In this document: piece by piece, positions 47,501 to 56,500 of the stretch
Position numbering within the stretch: position 1 is the stretch's first letter
Layout: each line of letters opens with the position of its first letter
NCBI RefSeq assembly: GCF_033807715.1
Contig: NC_084590.1
Span: 157,501-221,500, forward strand
Source: Cololabis saira
Taxonomy: Eukaryota > Chordata > Actinopteri > Beloniformes > Belonidae
Direction: 5' to 3'
Length of the DNA: 64,000 bases
The notes under the pieces: generated by a model
The model's database searches: none
The model's input: only the letters and a program-made list of their open reading frames with translations
What the model was told of the DNA's origin: nothing
Position numbers and translations under genes: made by a program

Positions 47501-50500
47501 CGATTTGATATGCAGCAAGAGTTGCTTCTCTAAGACCATTGCTGATGTCTTTTCCTTTTGGCATTGTGTTATCACACACCTGCATACTCCAGATCTGCTC
47601 TAAACTAATTTTATACAGGTTTGTATACCTGTTGTCCATCAAGCTATAAAGGGGGTACTTGGTATTGCCCACAAAAGATTTTCTTGTCACTATGAAAATG
47701 TAACATTAGCATGCACCATCGCTTCTCCATCCATCCATCCATCCATCCATCCATCCATCCATCCATCCATCCATCCATCCATCCTACCATCCATCCATCC
47801 ATCCACCCATCCTACCATCCATCCTACCATCCATCCATCCATCCATCCATCCATCCATCCATCCATCCATCCATCCATCCATCCATCCATCCATCCATCC
47901 ATCCATCCATCCATCCATCCATCCATCCATCACAGGCAGACACCAACCTTGTCAAACATCTCAAACAATTTGGCACTTGGTTGGTGAATGGTGCAGATGA
48001 TTGTACGTCCTCCTAGTGCCAGAGAGCGCAGCAGCGACACAACCTGGTAGCACGAGACGCTGTCTAAACCACTGAAAACAAAATGAAATTGATGAATACC
48101 TAAGTAATATCAAAAGTAGAGGGAATTATTTCACAATAGATTTTAAGGAAATGCTATTATGATAATGAACTACATTCACTTCTAACTTTGTTTTGCAAGA
48201 TAAAACTAAACCTGAACCTAAAGTTAATATGTTGTTCCAATAATTAGATGTTGGATAGTGTTATGAATGAGTATCATCATATGCACTCCTATTCATTGAA
48301 AAGTTTGGGATTTGGAGACATTTTTTGTCATTTTCTTGAATAGAATCTTGTTCTTGTTTGCTGGCACCCAGGACCCTGTCTGCCCCTCAGCTGGCTCCCA
48401 GAACCCTGCCACGGACTCTGCTCGTTCTTCAGCCAGCACCACGGTCTTGGCTCACGCCACGCGCCCGGGATTCAGGCCAGAGTTGAAGCCCCGAGGGCGG
48501 CCCCCTGATCTTTCTGCTCAGCCCCGAGGGCGGCCCCCTGATCTTTCAGCCCAGCCCCGAGGGCGGCCCCCTGATCTTTCTGCCCCGAGGGCTGGGCACC
48601 ACTAAGCCACCTGGCAGCACGGTGTCTTAGTGGTTAGCACTGTTGCGTCACAGCAAGAAGGTTCCCGGTTCGACTCCCAGGCCCAGCAGGACCTTTCTGT
48701 GTGGAGTTTGCATGTTCTCCCCGTGCTTGCGTGGGTTTCCTCTGGGTACTCCGGTTTCCTCCCACAGTCCAAAAACATGCATGCTAGGTTAATTGATCAT
48801 TCTAAATTGCCCGTGAGTGTGAGTGTGTCTGGTTGTTTGTGGGGACTGCGGGTGGAAACTAGCATTTCTGCTAAACCCGGTGTATTTACACTGCTTAATG
48901 TAGTGTTCATGAATATTCATTGTCCCGTCTAAATAAACTTTGAAACCTAGGTTGGCCCCCTGATCTTTCTTCCCTGCCCCAAGGGCAGCCCCCTGATCTT
49001 TCTGCCCTTCCCAGCCCCGAGGGCTCCCCCTGATCTTTCTGCCCAGCCCCGAGGGTGGCCCCCTGATCTTTCTGCCCAGCCCCGAGGGTGGCCCCCTGAT
49101 CTTTCTGCCCAGCCCCGAGGGTGGCCCCCTGATCTTTCTGCCCAGCCCCGAGGGCGGCCCCCTGATCTTTCTGGGATTGTCCCGCTGATCAGGCTCCAAA
49201 CCAGACACGGCGAGTCTGAGACCGCAGCAGAGAGCTGGCTGTCATCCTGCTACCTGACGAGGACGAGCTTGGAGCTACAGCAGCCAGGTGGAGCGTGCAC
49301 ACACATGTCGTCAGGAGATTAATGTACCGAAATATCTGGAGCAAAGTCGGTGTCGGTCGAGCGATGACCTCTGTATCCAGTTCAGATGATTGATGATCGG
49401 TGGACGTAACAGCCCACCAGTGAATTGGTCTGTGCATTTTTGACTCTTGTCCTGTGCATTTGTGGATCGGCGTGGTCATTTGTCACTTTTGAGAATGTTC
49501 TAGCTCCATATTTATTAGCATCAAGCTCTGTCGGCTGTTTCTATCTGTCCTGAGACAAGAACACCAACTGCTCCTCAGCAACTGATACCCATACAGTTCA
49601 TCAACATGGACCTCATCAGAACAGTCATATAAGGCCCAGACTGATTGAAAGTAGCTGCTGATTGATTATTGTCATCAGCAATGTTAAAACCAGCAAACAT
49701 GTCCACGTTTCATTAAAGAAATAGCTGCTCTGCTCTTGACTTTGTTTATTGCTTTGACTTCAGACTTGGACTATCTTTGTCTCTTTGGTTCTTCTTTAGC
49801 TGTTGTTACACACACCTGGCCTCCCAGGTGAAGCCCGATCCACTTCCATCAGTCCTGCCTTTGAGGAACACAGATATCCAACAAACCCAGACTAACATCT
49901 CATCTCATTCGTTGTAAAAAATAAAACTGATGAGATGCATACACACTTGTGCTTCACACAGTGAAATGTATCCAGATTCTTTGAAATATTTAATAGTATT
50001 ATTCACTGTAGAAGAAAAAAATGCAAATCCTTTCTGATCTTTCTTTGAGGAAGTTTTTTTTGTTTTCATTTCAATGATTTTCTCACACATATGTTGACAA
50101 AATATGTTAATATCCTAGAAAGGTGGCCAATCCTTTTTAGGGGAATATCACCTGTTTGAAATAACAATTTTTTTCTCTTTTCACCTCCTTATTAACACTA
50201 AATCGTCAATATTTTTTTGGAGTGTGCTGCAGGCCAGAAATTCAAAAATAAAATGGACATACTATATATATATATATATATATACTAACAAATAAAATGA
50301 AGATGAAAAAGAAAAACTATGAATGATTTGGGATCATGCTGCCTACAAATATATCTATATCACGTTTTTCTTCACACTCAAAGTGTCAATGTCTGTCTCA
50401 CCTGGTGGGCTCGTCGAAGAACATGAGTGGTGGATTGTTGACCAGTTCCAGAGCGATGGCCAGGCGTTTACACTGACCACCTGATAATGAGCTGGTACGT

Positions 50501-53500
50501 GTGTGAGCACAGTCAAGAAGCCCTAAAGCTGTCAGAATCTCATTCACCTAAGAGTAGTAGAGGTTAAAAAAAAACAACAACAACTTGGTACAAATATAGG
50601 GAATGTTATTTTTTAATTAATAACAAGTTAAAAGATGGGGGAGAAATATAAAAGAAAATGGCATCAAAGAAAGAAAAAGGTGCTGATTATGACAAATATA
50701 AATGCCCCCCCCCCCCCATCCCCGGTCATCCCGTTGCTCCTTCCACCTGCCTACGTGGATGTCTGCTGTTGCTGCTTCCGCCTGCCTGCACCTTCCCCCT
50801 CTGGTCATCCCGCTGCTGCTTCCCCATGACTGCTGTGTGCTGCTGACGTCCCTGACTCCCCCAGTCTGGCCTTCGGCAGGAGGGTCCCCCCTTATGAGCC
50901 TGGTCCTGCTCAAGGTTTCTTCCCTCCTAAAGGGGAGTTTTTCCTTGCCACTGTTTGGCTTAAGGCTTTTCTCCCACTATGGGAGTTTTTACCTGCCATT
51001 GTTTATATAATAATTGCTCGGGGGTTTATGTTTAGAGATAACATCTGTTGTATTAGACGCTATATAAATAAAATTGAATTGAATTGAATTGAATTGTTGT
51101 AAACTGAATCATCCAGGTAAAAAATGGTACAATGCATTGAGAGAAGTGCAGTTAGTTCTGAGGATTCATCATATTTTTCTGTACATGTTTGCAGGCCAGA
51201 GCTTCAGGAGCTGCATCCTGCCCTGCAATCCCACCCTCTGACTATCCCATTGCTTGCTTCCACCTGTCTGTGTAGATGTTTCTGTTGTGCACCAAGTAGC
51301 CACGTATCAGTAATATGTACATAGTTTTCCTGCACCACCTGGTTAGTTAATACTAATATATCTTGTCTTATGTATCTCTCTGTCTGTTTTCTCTTTTCCT
51401 GCTCTGTCCAGCTGTCCTCCAGCAGGAGGGTCCCCCCTTATGATCCTGGTCCTGGTCCAGGTTTCTTCCCTCCTAAAGGGGAGTTTTTCTTGCCACTGTT
51501 TGGTTTAAGGTTTTCCTCCCACCAGGGGAGTTTTTAACTGTCATTTTTTATGTAATAATTGCTCGGGAGTCATGTTCTGGGTCTCTGGAAAGCACCTAGA
51601 GACCACTTCTGTTGTAATAGACGCTATTTAAATATAATTAAATTAAATTAAATATTCAGATAGTTTTTTTCTTTTGATACTTTTTATTTTATTTTATTTG
51701 GGATGAAAATTGAGTCAAATGTCATTTATTTCCTTGGTGAAAAACAACTGAATCAAAGAATACCTGTCAGATTTAATTTTTAGATTTTTGTTCTTTTTTT
51801 TCCCTTCACCGTTTTACCTTTGTTAGTCTTGAATCAGTGCATCAGTGACCACAAACAATGATCATCCATGTGTTCTTGTGTACACTGATTACAGGCCTCT
51901 TTTGCTTTTTTTTTTATTTTAGTCATTTTAGATTTAAGGGGAACCAGTATTTTATAAGTGACACATTTTCTCTTCTGTCTTGTTTATGAAAGTCTGACTC
52001 TGAAACCAGGCAGATCACAAGATTTGTCTGAAGTCTGAACTGGTCCACAACTACATTAACTGGTGAAAGTTGTTCATGCTTGGACCTTTTGTTACAGTTT
52101 ACACCTTTTGTTTTAGTTCACAATTTGTGTTTTTATGTTTTGTAGCACCAGCGCTGATAAGCTTTGTTGAAATATATGTCCATGTTGTTCTCCAATGGAC
52201 AATAAAAGAAACTTGGGATAATTTAGTTTTGGTCCTCTTTTTCTTTTTTTTTAATTCATTGTCAAAATGTATCTGATCGGGAAAAAGTATCGGAAATGTA
52301 TCGGGAGCCAAAAAAAGTGATCGGATCGGGAAAACTCGGGATCGGCAGATACTCAAACTCAACTGATCGGGTTCGGATCGGGAGCTAAAAAATCCTGATC
52401 GGGACAACCCTAGATATGATGTATAATGTATGAATGAATATGCCACTTTAAGGTCAGGGTTTAGTGTTCAGAAAAAGGTATTACTGTTGTTACCTATTTC
52501 CCAGACAGAAGGGACATTTTGTCCCAGTCAGAGTTACTTTTGGCATTTATGGCTCGGTTACGAAACTAGCAAGTGTGTCCGGGTTTGGTCAGTTCCTGTT
52601 TTATTTTGAACCCTGTGTCTGTGTACTGTACTGTTTGATCCCTCCATGTTTCAGGTCTGGCTTTTGGCTAAAGCTCTTGTGGCTTTTGTTAACCCTGCTC
52701 TGCAGTGCTTTTGGTTTGTTTTTTCAAAATAAATCACCTTTTTGGAACTCCTGCCTCCTGGCGTGTCTCCTGCATTTGGGTCCTAAATCAACAACAGCGT
52801 GACAAAGTATTACCTGGGCCAGATGTAATCCAAAGGTCATGAGCTTGGTGTTAATTGGATTATGCCAAGTGTGGAATGGGCAATATGTTTTACAAGTGAC
52901 AAAAACTGATTTTGAAATAGATTATGGAAAGTCTTCTGAGGGCAAACGTGGCCCACTGGATCAAACAAAATCCAGATTTGGGTTATTTCTGGTAGACGTG
53001 CGGCTGAGTTCACTCTGTCGAATGAGGGTAACAAAAAAACTTCAAATGTGAGCTGTGTGTGCTGTCTGTGCTTGCGTTTGTATGTGAAGTTGAGGTTGTT
53101 GTTTTGCTCACCAATTCTTTTTTCACATCCATTGTTTCATTCAGCTTTAAGTTGGCAGAAACCTGCAAGAAAGACAAAGAATTTGGTGTTATGTCAAGAA
53201 AGTTATTTAAGACTTTGTAGGGAAAGCCTGTCTCAAGTACAACACAGGATAATTAATGATTAGGAGTATCACTATAATCAAATTACACTTAAAAATAAGA
53301 TCCCTCTCTGAGTGTAAGGTTTTTGGAACATCTAACCATCATGGCCTCTCTGGCAGTGAGGTGTGGCAGGAGTAAGTCCTCCTGCATGATGTAGCAGGAC
53401 ATTTTCCTGAACATCCTCAGGTCCCTGGGTTTCCCATTTACGAGGATCTGACCCTTCATCCCTGTTTCCCTGAAGAGCATGAACAAAATATACCAAACTG

Positions 53501-56500
53501 TTAAATAGGTGAAGAGATGTTTATAAAAAGGCATAAACTGACCATATGATACACAAACACGAACATCTGAAAGTGTTATACTTTTCTGTATGAACTGCAT
53601 TAGCTATGTCTTTTTTACCAAACTTTGTTCTCGCACCTGTATCCGGCTAAGATGTTCATTAAAGTGGACTTCCCGGCCCCCGAGGGCCCCATGATTCCTA
53701 TCAGCTCTCTAGTGCAGAACCTCCCGGAAAGGCACTTCAATAAAGCTTTGTAACCTAAAAACAATAAAACAGAAATTCAAGACACTAAAAGGAAAGAAAT
53801 AAATGAATCAAGAACTTAACAAATATTGGTCATTTCAGCAGCATCTAATCCCTTTTACTCTGATGATATGTTATTGTGCTGTTCCTTTAAAAACTTTAGG
53901 GGCTTGCATACCAGCATTTCTTTAGGCGCTTACATACTAGGAGTTTACATACTGGTGTTCTGTAACATTTCTGTAAAAGTGGGCCACTGATTTTTCTCCA
54001 CATTTAAATACTGGCTCAAACAAGAGACAAAAATAATGCAATCATGTGTCCTATACATTCTATACAAAACAAGCATTCCATATCCAGCACCAAAGTGTGA
54101 CTCTACATTGTGTGTGAAACAAGAAGGCCTCATCCCGTTCATGAGCATAGATACTGTATTTAAAGCTGTTAAAGCTGTATTTGAGCTAACAAGCTATATA
54201 TATTACATATACAAATATATTAATACAAATTATTAACAGATTTGAAATATAAAATCAAGAGGCGTATCTCAGAAAGCCAGAGTAGAACTATGATCCAACA
54301 CTGTTTTTGAGTCAATTAACCAAATTACCTGGAAGCTATTGAGCTGTTGAGCTAAAATGCTAATATTATTCATGAGACACGCCTTTATGCAAATAGAAAT
54401 TAATAAAAATTATAAAAAGGTTTGAAATATAAAATCAGGAGGCATATCTCATGCAGCCAGAGTAGTACTACGATCCAACACTGTTTTTGAGTCAATAGAT
54501 CACATGACCTGGAAGCTATTGAGCTAAAATGCTAATATTTACATATAGAAATTAATAAAAAATTATGAACAGATTTTAAATATAAAACTTGGAGGCGTAT
54601 CTCATGCAGCCAGAGTAGTACTATGATCAAACACTGAAGTCAATTAACAAAATGACTTGGAGGCTATTGACCTAAAATGCTAATATTGTTCATGAGATAT
54701 CTTGAACAAATTAATGGAAACAAATTCTTCTTTTTCGTCTCTTTGTATGCAGCTTGTGAACCTCAAAAAATGTGCATTACCACCACCTGAGCTTTGGCTC
54801 CGATAGAGGAACCAGCTGATGATCAGATCACACCGATTTGCTGGTCCAGGACTAAGACTGGACCATCAGCTGGTTTAGTCTGGATCTGCTGGTCCAGGAC
54901 TAAGACTGGACCATCAGCTGGTTTAGTCTGGATCTGCTGGTCCAGGACTGGACCATCAGCTGGTTTAGTCTGGACCTGCTGGTCCAGGACTAAGACTGGA
55001 CCATCAGCTGGTTTAGTCTGGATCTGCTGGTCCAGGACTAAGACTGGACCATCAGCTGGTTTAGTCTGGACCTGCTGGTCCAGGACTAAGACTGGACCAT
55101 CAGCTGGTTTAGGTACCAAGAGGATCTTCTGGATCTCTGCCCTGAACTGGACCAGCTGCTCCGGTTAAGACCAACATGACGCTTTCAGCTGGAGCTGCTA
55201 CAGGTCAGACATCTCTCAGTCGCCATGACAACCATATGGGACGACTACTGAAGATAAAAGCCAGATCCTAAAACATCCGGTAACGGTGTCTGGACAGAAA
55301 AACATTAAAATACATTTTGCAGCAAAAAACCGGTTCTAAAGTTGTCTTTTGGAAAGGTTTGTTGGTACGAACTGATGTGAATCAGCAATGAATGAATGAA
55401 GTTGAATGAAATAAGTTTTTATTGAATGTTTAGGCAACTTTCAGTCTGATATGGAGTCAGCTGCAGGTGCTGCAGGATCCAGAAAGTGTTTCTCTGGTGA
55501 TGGACCGGGATCTAGACCGGTCTCTCCTCTCAGGACCTGGACCTGGACCGGGACCGGGATCTAGACCGGTCTCTCCTCTCAGGACCTGGACCTGGACCGG
55601 GATCTAGACCGGTCTCTCCTCCTGCGGATGCAACACTCCGAGTTAAAGCAACTTTGCTCTTTATTTCTCACGTTTGCACCTCGATAATCCCGTTGGCACA
55701 AGTTGTCTTTCTGCAGCTCAGATCGTGATGCTTCATGTTTTGAATATAAGTTTATGTTGTTCACATTGTTATACTTATGAGAGAGGTGATCGCGGACATC
55801 CATAATGTGTAAAACTCAATACACATGTTGGTCTTAATCCGTCTGTATATAACATGCGTGACAATAAAACGGAACGAGCAGCCGTTTTTCATCCACCAAT
55901 ATAAGTTCTGGTGTCGGTTCTTAAAATACAAACAAGAAAAGCAGAGTGTAATGATGCACTAACGCTGCCCATAAACATTCACAAACCCTTACAATCATAA
56001 TAAACCCACAACTCTTCACGGAACGCAACACAAAGCAAAGAACAGCAATACCCATAATGCAATGCAGCTTAAATCGGAAGAAATGCCCCCAAATAAATTA
56101 TTTTTTCTAGGCCTCAACTTTTGACATGAGCGTCTCCAGTTCACAGCCAATTTTTTTTTTTTATTTGCTTTACTTGTTTTTGCAAGTTCCTTGTTAGGAT
56201 GAGCGGTTTTTAATGGATAATTATCTTCATTATCATATTCAAACATATGTATTTGAGGGAGGAGACAGGGCGGAGTGTTGACGCTCAAATCCACCCTGAT
56301 TGTGATGTTCAAAGGAACCTGCGTGGATTTGGGTGTACGCACAGTTTTGAAAATCTGAATTTTTTTTTGCGTACGTGAAAATTCCACGCACGGATTCAGG
56401 TTGAAATCCACGCACGTTTTGGAATGTTGAAACCCTCAGTTCCTTTAAATCAAGGTTAGAAACCAATTTGTTTATAGCTGCCTTTGACTGAATTATTTAA

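Noticed and set aside
47690..48016. ORFs of repeated Met-Asp-Gly-Trp or His-Pro-Ser-Ile
   Set aside because: Translation of an (ATCC)n microsatellite; no gene.
54842..55112. CRISPR-like repeat array
   Set aside because: The whole unit repeats; there are no unique spacers of constant length. It is a minisatellite in a vertebrate intron.
55579..55803. Arg-Ser-rich ORF resembling an SR protein tail
   Set aside because: The RS stretch comes from the GATCTAGACCGG minisatellite and has no RNA-binding domain.
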